A DNA stretch of 64,000 bases from Lachnospiraceae bacterium (lineage in GTDB: Bacteria; Bacillota; Clostridia; Lachnospirales; Lachnospiraceae), in contig VSNH01000003.1 in NCBI GenBank assembly GCA_009774215.1, forward strand, positions 40,293-104,292, in the 5' to 3' direction. Position numbers and translations under genes: made by a program. Each line of letters starts with the position of its first letter. The first letter of the stretch is position 1. Below the pieces are notes generated by a model. The model was not told the DNA's origin and did not search any database. It worked only from the letters and a program-made list of their open reading frames with translations. This document shows, one piece after another, positions 1 through 9,207 of the stretch.

Positions 1-787
1 GTTTCACCGAGAGCTCTGAAATCACTCTGAAATTCTCATATTCCCGCGCCAGCTTCTCAGCCCGCGGGGAATCGTCCCCGGGATGCGGACGGTACACAAT
101 CACATAATCCGTATTTTCCTCCAGGAAGCGCTGAAACCACTGCAGAATGGTAAGCTGTTCTTTTTCCGCCACCTCCAGATAGTGTCTGCGCCCTTCCCCG
201 AAGCGGGCAATGGTCGCCCGTTTCGCTTCCGCCGACGCCTCCACATACTTAAATCCGGCAATGAACAGGCATAGTTTTTTATCTGTCGGCAGATCATATT
301 GTCTGCAAATTTCTTCTCTGGACGTATAAAACCCGCGAAATTCCGGCCGCAGCAGATCCATGGTTATATTGCCGGTCACCTTCACGTTCCGGGGCGCGAC
401 GCCTGCCTTTTCGATCAGTCTTTTCTGGTTTTTTTCTCCCCATGATATGTGTACGATCGCCTTTGCCAGACCGGACAAATTCCGGAAGCTGCCGCTGTCT
501 TTCTCCTGCTCGTTGGTTGTCACCTGCTCCCATTGGAGGTTAATCACTTTATCAAATTTTATCCGGTAACTGGCGTAGTCTCTGATGGAGCTGCTCGTAT
601 AACAGTACCCGATCACCAGCACCTTCGTCCGATACATAGGCGTGCGCGACTTTACCAGCTCATAGTCGTTCGCGTACAGTATTTTGGTTCTGTAGCCTCT
701 TCTGTCCAGCTCATACTTTAGCAGACACAAATTATCCAGCTCCCGCACCTTATGTTCGTACATGAGCAGAAAATCATAATCCTGCAT
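1..787 (-). CDS. Surface carbohydrate biosynthesis protein, CDP-glycerol-transferase-like (3' end off window)
   Basis: The first 262 codons are visible; the gene runs off the left edge without a stop. The N-terminus (MQDYDFLLMYEHKVRELDN, followed by a leucine-rich ELDRRGY segment) and the later YVIVYRPHPGD motif resemble the family annotated as surface carbohydrate/polysaccharide biosynthesis proteins, which have a GT-B-like layout related to CDP-glycerol glycerophosphotransferases. The ATG at 787 is preceded by GGGAG about 8 bases upstream and follows the stop of the next upstream gene by 16 bases, so it is probably co-transcribed. Substrate unknown. The family call is from recalled motifs, not a search. 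Confidence 0.65.
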   Translation of the reverse strand, partial: MQDYDFLLMYEHKVRELDNLCLLKYELDRRGYRTKILYANDYELVKSRTPMYRTKVLVIGYCYTSSSIRDYASYRIKFDKVINLQWEQVTTNEQEKDSGSFRNLSGLAKAIVHISWGEKNQKRLIEKAGVAPRNVKVTGNITMDLLRPEFRGFYTSREEICRQYDLPTDKKLCLFIAGFKYVEASAEAKRATIARFGEGRRHYLEVAEKEQLTILQWFQRFLEENTDYVIVYRPHPGDDSPRAEKLAREYENFRVISELSVK

Positions 788-803
788 TTGATGTTCTCCC
801 GCT

Positions 804-2360
804 TTACTCTTTCCAACCTGCCGTTATCTGTCTGCACACCCTGTATTTGTTGTTATTCCAGCACTCGGCGAGCTGCGCCGCCCCGCATTCAATATTGTAA
901 AGCAGCGAATCGCAGAGCGACAGACAGTGAATCACCGCCAGATAATTCCTCCCGGCCGCCTTGCCGTCCTGAATCTCCAGCAAATCTTTGACCTGTATAT
1001 ATTCCCGGTTCTTATAATCGTAGCTCACTCTCTTCTGATCCACCGACAGCAGCCTGTCCCCGAGAGCCTTCCGGAACATTTCAAAATACTCCGCGTCCTC
1101 GGTTGCCAGAAAGATATATTCATATTCTAGTTCGTTTTTAAAGTGAATGCAAGCCTGTAAAAAAGTCTCCGCATCTACGATATCTTTCCGCCATTCCTTG
1201 TTGATTTTTTCCGCCGCCTCTTTTCTGAAATCCGTCCCCCTCATGACCACGCCCAGAACCTTCCCGGGCAGTTCTCTCGGCATTCTCCCCTCTATATATC
1301 GCTTTGTCTCTTTATTCAGCCTGATTAGCTTGCAGAAAGCCTCGCTGTCCAAACTCCGTCTGCCCCACTTTTCCTGATAGGGATTAATTTTGCTCTCCCC
1401 CAGAAGAATCGTGTTATCGGACGCACTGATCACATGCCTGCTCTCGTAAACCTCCGCTGTCGATATCTCCGACACCGGCTCGAAAAAGTATTCCCACATG
1501 TTCTCCTTCTCAGAGTTTAAATACTGATTCGGATAGGCGTGCAGATCCACCACAGGCGTGTATCCTTTCTCCAAGATCCAGCGGACATGTGTATACGTCC
1601 AGCGTATGATGGAGACCAGCCCCTCGTTAAAACAGGGATAGTCCAGAAGCACAATCGTCTTATCTTCATTTTTGTCCCCGAAGGATTTCGTATTTTTGCA
1701 CCAAAGAACACTGTACAGAAGCTTCGCGCTGTTGCAAATGCTGTCAACAGGCCAGAAACACTCTCTGTCCGTTGCGGCAATACATATGTGCCGTTTTTTA
1801 TCCAAAGCTTTTATGATGCGGTAAAGAAACAGGCATACGAACCTATTCCCAAGGCCTATATTCTGGTTTTTCCCCTGCATCCAATTTTTCAAAAGCTCCA
1901 TATATCTGCCTGCCGCCCCACAGAAAGGCAGAAAGCGGACAGACTTCCCTTTTATAAAATATTTTGCCCGCTTATCCAAAAAGACACACCGCTTATCAGG
2001 GCAAAATTTCTGCAGGAGCCGCGCAATGGCAACGGAATACTCTTCCGCCTCCGTAAATACAAATGTGCGGTATTGATTCAAAAATGAGAAATCAACCCGC
2101 TCCTTCCCGGAAAAACATTTTTCATAATCGGGAAAATCATTCCGCTTAATTCCCAGCACCAGATTTTCCTGATACTGCATCCAAAACAGCAGCTTTCCCT
2201 TCTGATCCACTACCGGAAAACACGCCCCGTCCGCCTCTCCGTTCGCATACGCGTAGTCTCTTGCTTCCAAGAACAAATTGGGGGATATGCGAAAAGTTTT
2301 TCCCTGATATGCTCCGTCCCATTTGGGGCAGACCGTCTTGTCATTACATATTTTTATCAA
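804..2360 (-). CDS. Putative O-fucosyltransferase-like glycosyltransferase
   Basis: 518 residues with no signal peptide or membrane segment. Around residue 370 there is GVVMRGTDF, resembling the basic R-G-(T/D)-D nucleotide-sugar-binding loop of NodZ/POFUT/GT11-type fucosyltransferases. Near the C-terminus YNIECGAAQLAE resembles the conserved segment of the same fold. The first ~200 residues match nothing I recognise. The start is a TTG with CGGAGG about 9 bases upstream; no in-frame ATG fits better. It lies between a DPM-like GT2 gene and the partial gene at the window edge, all one operon by spacing. Donor sugar is not deducible. Moderately sure it is a glycosyltransferase, unsure of the family. 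Confidence 0.5.
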   Translation of the reverse strand: MIKICNDKTVCPKWDGAYQGKTFRISPNLFLEARDYAYANGEADGACFPVVDQKGKLLFWMQYQENLVLGIKRNDFPDYEKCFSGKERVDFSFLNQYRTFVFTEAEEYSVAIARLLQKFCPDKRCVFLDKRAKYFIKGKSVRFLPFCGAAGRYMELLKNWMQGKNQNIGLGNRFVCLFLYRIIKALDKKRHICIAATDRECFWPVDSICNSAKLLYSVLWCKNTKSFGDKNEDKTIVLLDYPCFNEGLVSIIRWTYTHVRWILEKGYTPVVDLHAYPNQYLNSEKENMWEYFFEPVSEISTAEVYESRHVISASDNTILLGESKINPYQEKWGRRSLDSEAFCKLIRLNKETKRYIEGRMPRELPGKVLGVVMRGTDFRKEAAEKINKEWRKDIVDAETFLQACIHFKNELEYEYIFLATEDAEYFEMFRKALGDRLLSVDQKRVSYDYKNREYIQVKDLLEIQDGKAAGRNYLAVIHCLSLCDSLLYNIECGAAQLAECWNNNKYRVCRQITAGWKE

Positions 2361-2393
2361 TGCTTCGTGCCTCCGTTTGCCGATCCGCCGCTG

Positions 2394-3263
2394 TTAATTG
2401 TAATGCTCTAACCGAAGCTGGCTGATCTGTGCGGATATGATGCCAAAGAAAAATGTCTGAATGCCAAAGATGCAAATGATTGCGGAGAGCACGGGAATCC
2501 CCATCCCTTCCGTCAGGGCATTCACCACGCCGTACAGTACACCGATTACAACCGCAAGCACACCCACTGTTCCGAACACCTCTTTCGGCCGGAAAAGGAT
2601 GATAATATTCATAATCAACATGACCGTTCTCATGCCGTCACGCAGCGGTTTCACCGTACTTTTCCCCACTCTTTTCCGGACGAGAATCTCACACGTTCCA
2701 CCCACGCACTCTGTCTCCTGCATGATAAAGGTTGTCACGGTGGACGCCCCGAATCTGGGCGGCAGAAGCGACAAATACTTCAGCAAGACCGTTTTCTTAA
2801 ACGCCCGCATACCGGAATTGAAATCCTCCACGGGCTCCTTCGCCAAAAGGTTCACAATTCTTTTCAGCACAGCCTTTCCCAGCTTCCTGTTGCGGTCGCA
2901 GTGGGATTCTTTCGCCCTGACCCCGACGCAGTAATCCAGATGCTCCGTCTCCAGTTTATTCACCACGGTCACCAGATCCTCCGGCCTGTGCTGTCCGTCG
3001 GCGTCGTACCACACAACGATATCCCCCGCCGCGTTTTTGCATCCTGTCTTGATCGCGGAACCGTAACCCCGGTTTTTCTTATGCCGGATACACCGGATAT
3101 TGGAATATTCCATACTGTCTACGATGGCAAAGGTATCGTCCGCCGAGCCGTCGTCGATCACCAGAATCTCCCAATCTGCCGGTATATAATCCGCCAGCTC
3201 GGTTAATGTCTCCTTTATTCCCGCCGCCTCATTGTAGGCCGGAATAATAACGGTTGTCTTCAC
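2394..3263 (-). CDS. DPM-like family 2 glycosyltransferase with C-terminal membrane anchor
   Basis: 289 residues. The N-terminal GT-A domain carries VIIPAYNEA, VIDDGSADDT and WYDADGQHRPED (the D-x-D-type metal site), typical of dolichyl/polyprenyl-phosphate sugar transferases. Two hydrophobic segments near residues 225-285 should anchor it. The family usually makes polyprenyl-phosphate-mannose or -glucose for membrane GT-C enzymes; that role here is inference, supported by the large polytopic protein two genes upstream. I chose GTG at 3263 because GGGAGG lies 7 bases upstream. A TTG at 3278 would be in frame but overlaps that ribosome site and abuts the preceding stop codon. Confidence 0.85.
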   Translation of the reverse strand: MKTTVIIPAYNEAAGIKETLTELADYIPADWEILVIDDGSADDTFAIVDSMEYSNIRCIRHKKNRGYGSAIKTGCKNAAGDIVVWYDADGQHRPEDLVTVVNKLETEHLDYCVGVRAKESHCDRNRKLGKAVLKRIVNLLAKEPVEDFNSGMRAFKKTVLLKYLSLLPPRFGASTVTTFIMQETECVGGTCEILVRKRVGKSTVKPLRDGMRTVMLIMNIIILFRPKEVFGTVGVLAVVIGVLYGVVNALTEGMGIPVLSAIICIFGIQTFFFGIISAQISQLRLEHYN

Positions 3264-3278
3264 TGTTTTTCCTCCCAA

Positions 3279-4541
3279 CTATATCGTGATTTTCAGCTCT
3301 TTTTTCGTGTAATACCGTAGCGTATATCCATAAATCAAATAGGAAACCGCAGTCGCCACAGCGGCCCCAAGCAGGCCAAACCCCAGGATCAGCACGATGT
3401 TCAGGGCAAAATTTGAAACCACCGTCACCACATTGACAAAAGATTCACGGGCCGGAAATCCCGTCTGTGCAAATATGTTTCCAAAAATGATTTTTCTTCC
3501 GCTCACTATGATTGCAACGCTGATAACCGCCAGATACCACATGCCTACCAGATAGTCCTTCTGATCCAAAATACAGCACATAATATAATATCCCACAAGC
3601 AGCGCGGCAAACGCCAGCGGAGATAAAACCCGAAGCGCCTTCTTCATGCCCTCATTAATCGCCTCAACGCCCTCCTGCAATCTGCCGCCCACATAGTATT
3701 CCGTAATTTTGGGATTGATGCTTCTTCTGACCACGAAGTACAGCTGATAAAAACCTTCCGCAAACAAAACCGCAAAAGAGTAAATCCCGATCAGATAATC
3801 ATCTCCCACAATAAATCCGAGGCAGATAATATCCACCTTTGTATTTAGCTCATTCACCAGATTGGACATCAGAATATAAGTGCCAAACCGGGCATGTTGT
3901 TTCAGATACTTTATGCCCGGCTTCTTTATAAAAAGTCCCCTGTGTATCAGATATACGGCAGTGGTCAGGAGCACCACAATTTCCGCCCCCGTAAAACAGA
4001 CGGTGAGCCACTGATAATCACAGCGAAAAAGTCCCATTCCATAAACGGCAAGCACAATCAAAATGTATCTCAGAGATTGAAAGAAAGCATATGGCTTCAA
4101 CTCTGACAAGCCGTTCAGATAATTGAGCAGAATTTTATTCAGCGAAAAGAAAACGAGCCCGGGCATAAGCACCTGCATACTTGTCAGCAGATTGCGGTTG
4201 TCCGTTACGATCAACGGCAGCAGCAGCTCAATGATTCCGACACAGACTGCCGAAAACAAAAATATACCGATCAGCGCCGAAGAGATAATCTGCTCCTGTT
4301 CCCCGCGGTTATCTTTATACTCCGGAATCAGCCTCATAACGGACATGTGCACGCCCCACACCGTGATCTGTGAGAGCACACCGTACCATGCCTGCGCTCT
4401 GCTGAAAACCCCCAGCGCAGCCGCGTCATAAAATAACACAATCAGGAAGTTGATTAAAAACCCACTGACAGATAAGATGACGACGCTGCCGTAATTCCAC
4501 AACAGCCCCTCTATGAATTTGCCTTTTAATTTATCTTTCAT
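3279..4541 (-). CDS. Wzx-type lipid-linked oligosaccharide flippase (copy 1)
   Basis: 420 residues with about 12 predicted hydrophobic segments in the arrangement of the MOP/PST polysaccharide flippase superfamily (Wzx, RfbX). The beginning FIEGLLWNYGSVVILSVSGF and the central positively charged loops fit that family. It would move undecaprenyl-diphosphate-linked repeat units across the cytoplasmic membrane. It overlaps the upstream gene by 11 bases (ATG within the last codons) and its stop lies 15 bases before the downstream GT2 start, indicating translational coupling. A second Wzx-like gene lies at 34623-36161, so this one may serve a different repeat unit. Confidence 0.8.
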   Translation of the reverse strand: MKDKLKGKFIEGLLWNYGSVVILSVSGFLINFLIVLFYDAAALGVFSRAQAWYGVLSQITVWGVHMSVMRLIPEYKDNRGEQEQIISSALIGIFLFSAVCVGIIELLLPLIVTDNRNLLTSMQVLMPGLVFFSLNKILLNYLNGLSELKPYAFFQSLRYILIVLAVYGMGLFRCDYQWLTVCFTGAEIVVLLTTAVYLIHRGLFIKKPGIKYLKQHARFGTYILMSNLVNELNTKVDIICLGFIVGDDYLIGIYSFAVLFAEGFYQLYFVVRRSINPKITEYYVGGRLQEGVEAINEGMKKALRVLSPLAFAALLVGYYIMCCILDQKDYLVGMWYLAVISVAIIVSGRKIIFGNIFAQTGFPARESFVNVVTVVSNFALNIVLILGFGLLGAAVATAVSYLIYGYTLRYYTKKELKITI

Positions 4542-6726
4542 CCTTAACCTGAACGCGTTCCTCTCCTAATCCCACGCTGTACGCCAGCAGCCAGACGGCC
4601 GTCGGCATAATCTGAACCAGCGTTCTACGTCCCGAGTCAAAATACCCGTAATGCAGCGGCACATCCGCCCTGAACAGACAGACAAAATAGATTAATAAAA
4701 TAAATCCCACTGTCAAAGCGACCGAATACTGCGCCAGCCGTTTTTTCGTACTTACCACAATCGGAGAAAGCAGCAGCAGAAAAGCCCACAGACCGCCTGC
4801 GTTAATACGGTCGTTCATCCTTTCATTGTTGGAAAAGTGCGAGAGGAAATACGGCAGGTTTATCGACGCTATCTCTCTCGCCACAGAAACCGCCAGAACT
4901 ACGATGCACAGACATATCATACCCGGGGCAATCAAAAAATAATGAGTTCTTACAAACTCCACAAGCTTCCATCGTCTTCCCATAAGCCATGTCAGCGCCA
5001 AAAGAAATACAGCGCCCGCAATTAACAAAGCGCCCCTGTCAGGTGTCCAGAACATCGGGTTTGAACCGGAACCGATCACAATCATCTGAAAAACATTCCA
5101 AACCGCAATAACGCCTGCCACCGCCGTATTTACTTTATACATTTTCAAAGACTCGTTCTCTATGCCAATGGACAAAGCGAGAAAAAACAGAACATAAATT
5201 GCGCCTTCCACTCTCGTCATTAAAACCATTGCCGCCGCCAGAGACGCAATCACTTCAAATCCCGGCACCGCAATTTCCCGCTTCATAACAATAAACATAA
5301 TCAGTATCAGCGTATAGACCGCAATGGGGCCGTGCGCCAGCATGACATTCATGCTCATGACGTAATCGAAATTGGTAAACAGAAAGAGCAGCCCCGCGCC
5401 CAGCACAAAGGCCGACAAGGCATTATCTCTCTTCCCGTTCATATAGTGCAGACCGGTACACAGGATACCCACGCCGCAAACCGCCATCAGCGGATAGAAA
5501 ACATAGAGCGCGTCGCATTTAACCAGATAACCGATGGACATGATCATCGGCTCCAAAATCCCGTAAGGAGCCGCCTCTCCTAGAATTTCATTCAAGCTCC
5601 CAAAACGTGCCAGCCGACAGCCATAAGCGCACTTCATAAGCGAATCGGCCGACGTGTTGCATATCTTCAAATATGCAAAAAGAACGGCTGCAAAAACTGC
5701 CGGCAGGATAAAATTGAAAAACGCCTGCCAATCAATCGCTTTCAGTTCTTTCCGCCGCAAATACAGCCAAACACCCATTCCCAAAGCCAAAACCGGCAGC
5801 ATGGTAAAGAGGCTGTAGGGAATGCCTACTATCATAAATACCGTACCGCACGCACACCAGATGGCAGCACCCACCGGCAGACTCAGGAAAAAAGACAGCC
5901 ACGGATATCTCTCCCCAAAAAGAGGCAGTGATATCGCACCCCCGACAACAAACAGTAAAAGCATGACGAGAATCTGCTTTAACTCTCTGTAAGGGCCGCT
6001 TTCCGCAGACTCGCCCATACTTTCAAATGTATTCCAATCCTCACCGTCATAGGGAGTTCCCCCTGCCTGCACGCTTTCCAGCAGTTCCTCCGAGCAGAAG
6101 ATATGCCACTCTCCCCAGACGGCCATTCTTATGGTATCCGTCGTTTTCCAGCTTTCGTCCACCACGAAACAGTAGGGATCATATTCTCTGCATGGGTATG
6201 ACATAAGAAGCCGTACCGCCTCCTCCGACAAAACCGTTTCCTCTCCTGCAATGATCTGATCCGCCGGAACCGCCAGCTCGGAAATAAGCTTAAAATCCGC
6301 CGTTTCCCTCTCCTGCTCCGAGACGACAAGTTTTTTCCCTTCGAAATAATACTCGTTAAATATTTTCTGTATATTTATTTCATCAATGGTATTGTTTTTC
6401 GCCACAAGCGTAATTATCGTCGTATCCGCCCCCGGCGCCAGCTTGTCCACAAAGCTTGTGCTGCCCTTAAACAATACAAGCGCTGCGGTCGCGGCCGCTA
6501 TTCCCAGACATATCAGACGATTTTTCTTATCGTTTCCCCATTTTTTTAGAATAACAATTTCAAAAAAGAACACGCCCAGCACAAAAAACAGGGGAATGTG
6601 ATCAAACTCATTAAAAATGGCATCATAAACAGCTCTCATAAGAAGCGGCATATGTTTTACCGTCACCGCGAGTCCCACACATCCAAGAAAAAATATGATC
6701 ATTTTGAGCAAGTTCTTTTTATTCAT
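4531..6726 (-). CDS. Large polytopic membrane protein, possible GT-C-type transferase
   Basis: 731 residues. Three hydrophobic segments in the first ~110 residues are followed by a soluble region (about 125-245, acidic, with paired WKTTDT and WGEWHIF segments), then about ten further membrane helices. I recognise no signature motif. Its size and topology, and the DPM-like GT2 two genes downstream, suggest a GT-C enzyme using a polyprenyl-phosphate sugar, but this is inference. The ATG at 6726 has GAGGGA 7 bases upstream; an in-frame TTG immediately before it is less likely. A near-perfect sigma-A promoter (6776-6804) lies directly upstream, so this gene probably begins its own transcript for the distal genes as well as being read through. 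Confidence 0.6.
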   Translation of the reverse strand: MNKKNLLKMIIFFLGCVGLAVTVKHMPLLMRAVYDAIFNEFDHIPLFFVLGVFFFEIVILKKWGNDKKNRLICLGIAAATAALVLFKGSTSFVDKLAPGADTTIITLVAKNNTIDEINIQKIFNEYYFEGKKLVVSEQERETADFKLISELAVPADQIIAGEETVLSEEAVRLLMSYPCREYDPYCFVVDESWKTTDTIRMAVWGEWHIFCSEELLESVQAGGTPYDGEDWNTFESMGESAESGPYRELKQILVMLLLFVVGGAISLPLFGERYPWLSFFLSLPVGAAIWCACGTVFMIVGIPYSLFTMLPVLALGMGVWLYLRRKELKAIDWQAFFNFILPAVFAAVLFAYLKICNTSADSLMKCAYGCRLARFGSLNEILGEAAPYGILEPMIMSIGYLVKCDALYVFYPLMAVCGVGILCTGLHYMNGKRDNALSAFVLGAGLLFLFTNFDYVMSMNVMLAHGPIAVYTLILIMFIVMKREIAVPGFEVIASLAAAMVLMTRVEGAIYVLFFLALSIGIENESLKMYKVNTAVAGVIAVWNVFQMIVIGSGSNPMFWTPDRGALLIAGAVFLLALTWLMGRRWKLVEFVRTHYFLIAPGMICLCIVVLAVSVAREIASINLPYFLSHFSNNERMNDRINAGGLWAFLLLLSPIVVSTKKRLAQYSVALTVGFILLIYFVCLFRADVPLHYGYFDSGRRTLVQIMPTAVWLLAYSVGLGEERVQVKDER

Positions 6727-6775
6727 CAAACGTCCCTCTGCCTTAATCCAGTACCAACCGCTTCGTTATTCACAC

Positions 6776-6804
6776 ATTATAGGGTATCCCCCATATCATG
6801 TCAA
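6776..6804 (-). promoter_or_regulatory. Consensus sigma-A promoter
   Basis: On the minus strand TTGACA (6804-6799) and TATAAT (6781-6776) are separated by exactly 17 bases, matching the vegetative consensus at all twelve positions. The -35 hexamer overlaps the end of the UDP-GlcNAc epimerase gene (stop at 6796). Predicted start of transcription is near 6769, giving a leader of about 40 bases before the ATG at 6726. Confidence 0.8.
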
Positions 6805-7929
6805 ACAATTCGTCATATGCCCTTTCTCCAGAATATCCGCAATCCGCTCGCAGGCATGTCCGTCCCCATACGGGTTGGACGCGTATGCCATTCGGTCATA
6901 GGCCTCCCGGTCGTTTAACAGTCTGCTGAATTCCCCATAGATGGTATCCTCGTTCGTTCCGACCAGCCGCAGCGTGCCTGCCGCAATCCCCTCCGGCCGC
7001 TCTGTCGTGTCCCGCATCACCAGCACCGGCTTACCAAGGGACGGCGCCTCCTCCTGAATCCCGCCGGAATCGGTGAGAATCAGATAACTGTGTTTCATAA
7101 AATTATGGAAATCCAACACATCCAGCGGTTCTATCATATGCATCCGCTCTTCCCTGCCGCCATCCGCCTGATCGCCGAACACCTCATCCGCCGTCGCGCG
7201 CACCTGCGGGTTCATATGAATCGGATAGATTGCCTTTACATCCGGGTGCTCTTCCATCACCCGGCGGATCGCCCGAAACATGTGATACATCGGCTCACCC
7301 AGATTTTCACGCCTGTGAGCGGTAATCAGAATCAGGCGTGAGTCCGCCGCCCAGCTAAGCTCAGGATGGGAATAGTCCTCTCTGACCGTCGATCTCATCG
7401 CGTCTATCGCCGTATTTCCGGTAATCCATATTCTGCTCTTATCCTTCCCCTCTCCCAGCAGGTTTTGCGCCGCCTGCGCCGTCGGTGCAAAATGATACTG
7501 TGCAATCAGGGACACAGCCTCACGGTTAAACTCCTCCGGATAAGGGGAATACAAATTATAGGTTCGAAGTCCGGCCTCCACATGACCGACCGGAATCTGC
7601 TTATAAAAACAGGCAAGCGCTGTGACAAACGTCGTCGAAGTGTCGCCGTGAACCAATACGACATCCGGCTTCGCCGTCTCCAGAACCGCCTTTATCGCGT
7701 TTAATATATTGGTCGTCACGTCAAAGAGCGTCTGGTTTTCCTTCATGACAGCGAGATCAAAATCGGGTGTCACCTCAAATGCCTGCAGCACCTGATCCAG
7801 CATCTGTCTGTGCTGGCCTGTCACACATACCACCGTCTCAAGCGCCGTTCTCTTCTTCAGTTCCCTTACAAGCGGGCACATTTTTATCGCTTCCGGCCTG
7901 GTACCGAAAACAAGCATGATTTTCTTCAT
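6796..7929 (-). CDS. wecB: UDP-N-acetylglucosamine 2-epimerase (non-hydrolysing)
   Basis: 377 residues, the usual length for the family. Motifs in order: FGTRPEAIKMCPL at the N-terminus, VHGDTST near 95, HVEAGLRT near 116, and TDSGGIQEEAP near 290, the nucleotide-binding loop. It interconverts UDP-GlcNAc and UDP-ManNAc in the cytoplasm. The gene directly upstream encodes the UDP-ManNAc dehydrogenase, so the pair makes UDP-ManNAcA from UDP-GlcNAc. The ATG at 7929 has a GGCGGAAG-type site. It is 21 bases from wecC and almost certainly co-transcribed with it. Confidence 0.95.
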   Translation of the reverse strand: MKKIMLVFGTRPEAIKMCPLVRELKKRTALETVVCVTGQHRQMLDQVLQAFEVTPDFDLAVMKENQTLFDVTTNILNAIKAVLETAKPDVVLVHGDTSTTFVTALACFYKQIPVGHVEAGLRTYNLYSPYPEEFNREAVSLIAQYHFAPTAQAAQNLLGEGKDKSRIWITGNTAIDAMRSTVREDYSHPELSWAADSRLILITAHRRENLGEPMYHMFRAIRRVMEEHPDVKAIYPIHMNPQVRATADEVFGDQADGGREERMHMIEPLDVLDFHNFMKHSYLILTDSGGIQEEAPSLGKPVLVMRDTTERPEGIAAGTLRLVGTNEDTIYGEFSRLLNDREAYDRMAYASNPYGDGHACERIADILEKGHMTNCLT

Positions 7930-7950
7930 CTTCCGCCACCTTATTGTTCC

Positions 7951-9171
7951 TTAAATGTGATAAACACCGGGCAGGTCAATAATGTTCTGGCAGTCCAGCA
8001 CGATTTTCCCCGCCAGCTGCTGCATATTTTCCCTGATCTGCGTGTGCTTTACCATAATCACAACCATGTCAACGTCATTCAGGAAATCCTCCAGACTGTG
8101 ATACTGATTCTCCACAATATCTTCCCCGATAAACGGATCGTACGCTTTCAGTCCGGCGGCCAGATGTCTTGCCTGACTCTCCAACAGCTGCAGGGTGGGC
8201 GACTCCCTCACATCATCCACATTTTCTTTGTAGGTCAGACCGTACAACCCCACCCGTGATATATCCTTAAGCCCGTTTTCACGCATAATCTCATAGATTC
8301 TTCCGAGTACAAAATCAGGCATTCCGTCATTCGTCCGCATAGATTCGTCAATCACTTTCGCCAGCGACGGATAGTCTCCCACCAGGAACCAAGGATCCAC
8401 CGATATACAATGTCCCCCCACGCCCGGTCCGGGCTGTAAAATGTTGACGCGGGGATGCATATTGCAGATTTTGATGATCTCATAGACATCCATACCGTCG
8501 TGCCTGCATATCTTTGCCAGTTCATTCGCAAAGGCAATGTTGACTGCCCGGAATGTATTTTCTACCACCTTCGTCATCTCCGCCGTGCGGATATCCGTCA
8601 CCACGATCTCTCCCTGGCAGAAGGAAGCGTACAGGTCTTTGATCCGCTCTCCCACTTCCCTGTCATCCGCTCCGATTGTCCGGTTATTGTGCAGAAGCTC
8701 ATACACCATATTGCCGGGGATAATCCGCTCCGGCGCATGAACCAGATGCACATCCCTTCCCGCCTCATATCCAAACTCTTCCACTACCGGCCTCACACTC
8801 TTATCAATCGTGCCCGGCGATATGGTAGACTCGATCACAATGACCGCACCCTTCGGGGCCACCGCCAAAACGCTCTTCACCGCGGCGGACACATAAGCCG
8901 GATCAACCTTCTTGCTGAACTTATCGTATGGTGTCGGAACGGAAATAATGTATGTGTCCGTTTTTTGGTATTCTGTCGTGAAAGAAATACCCGCATCCAA
9001 TGCGGCGTGGAACAACTCCTCAATTCCATCCTCTTTAAAAGTCATCTTACCCGCACTCAGAGAATCCACAACCTTTCGGCTATAGTCCGTCCCCACTACC
9101 TCCACGCCATGCGAAGCCAGCATCAGTGCCGTCGGCAGCCCGATATACCCCAGTCCAATTACATTTACCAT
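7951..9171 (-). CDS. wecC: UDP-N-acetyl-D-mannosamine dehydrogenase
   Basis: 406 residues. The N-terminal Rossmann motif is GLGYIGLPTA; the central helix region contains AEMTKVVENTFRAVNIAFANE; the active-site loop GPGVGGHCISVDPWF near 258 carries the catalytic Cys of UDP-glucose/UDP-ManNAc dehydrogenases. The C-terminal UDP-binding domain ends LPGVYHI. It oxidises UDP-ManNAc to UDP-ManNAcA with two NAD+. Pairing with wecB makes the ManNAc-specific assignment more likely than a UDP-glucose dehydrogenase. UDP-ManNAcA is a natural donor for the GT26 domain encoded at 29767-31716. Confidence 0.93.
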   Translation of the reverse strand: MVNVIGLGYIGLPTALMLASHGVEVVGTDYSRKVVDSLSAGKMTFKEDGIEELFHAALDAGISFTTEYQKTDTYIISVPTPYDKFSKKVDPAYVSAAVKSVLAVAPKGAVIVIESTISPGTIDKSVRPVVEEFGYEAGRDVHLVHAPERIIPGNMVYELLHNNRTIGADDREVGERIKDLYASFCQGEIVVTDIRTAEMTKVVENTFRAVNIAFANELAKICRHDGMDVYEIIKICNMHPRVNILQPGPGVGGHCISVDPWFLVGDYPSLAKVIDESMRTNDGMPDFVLGRIYEIMRENGLKDISRVGLYGLTYKENVDDVRESPTLQLLESQARHLAAGLKAYDPFIGEDIVENQYHSLEDFLNDVDMVVIMVKHTQIRENMQQLAGKIVLDCQNIIDLPGVYHI

Positions 9172-9207
9172 GTCTTCCGTTCCTTTCCCGTAAAATCCAA
9201 TTTTCTT

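Noticed and set aside
3264..3278. TTG start at 3278 for the DPM-like GT2
   Set aside because: It lies on the ribosome site itself and abuts the previous stop; GTG at 3263 is correctly spaced.
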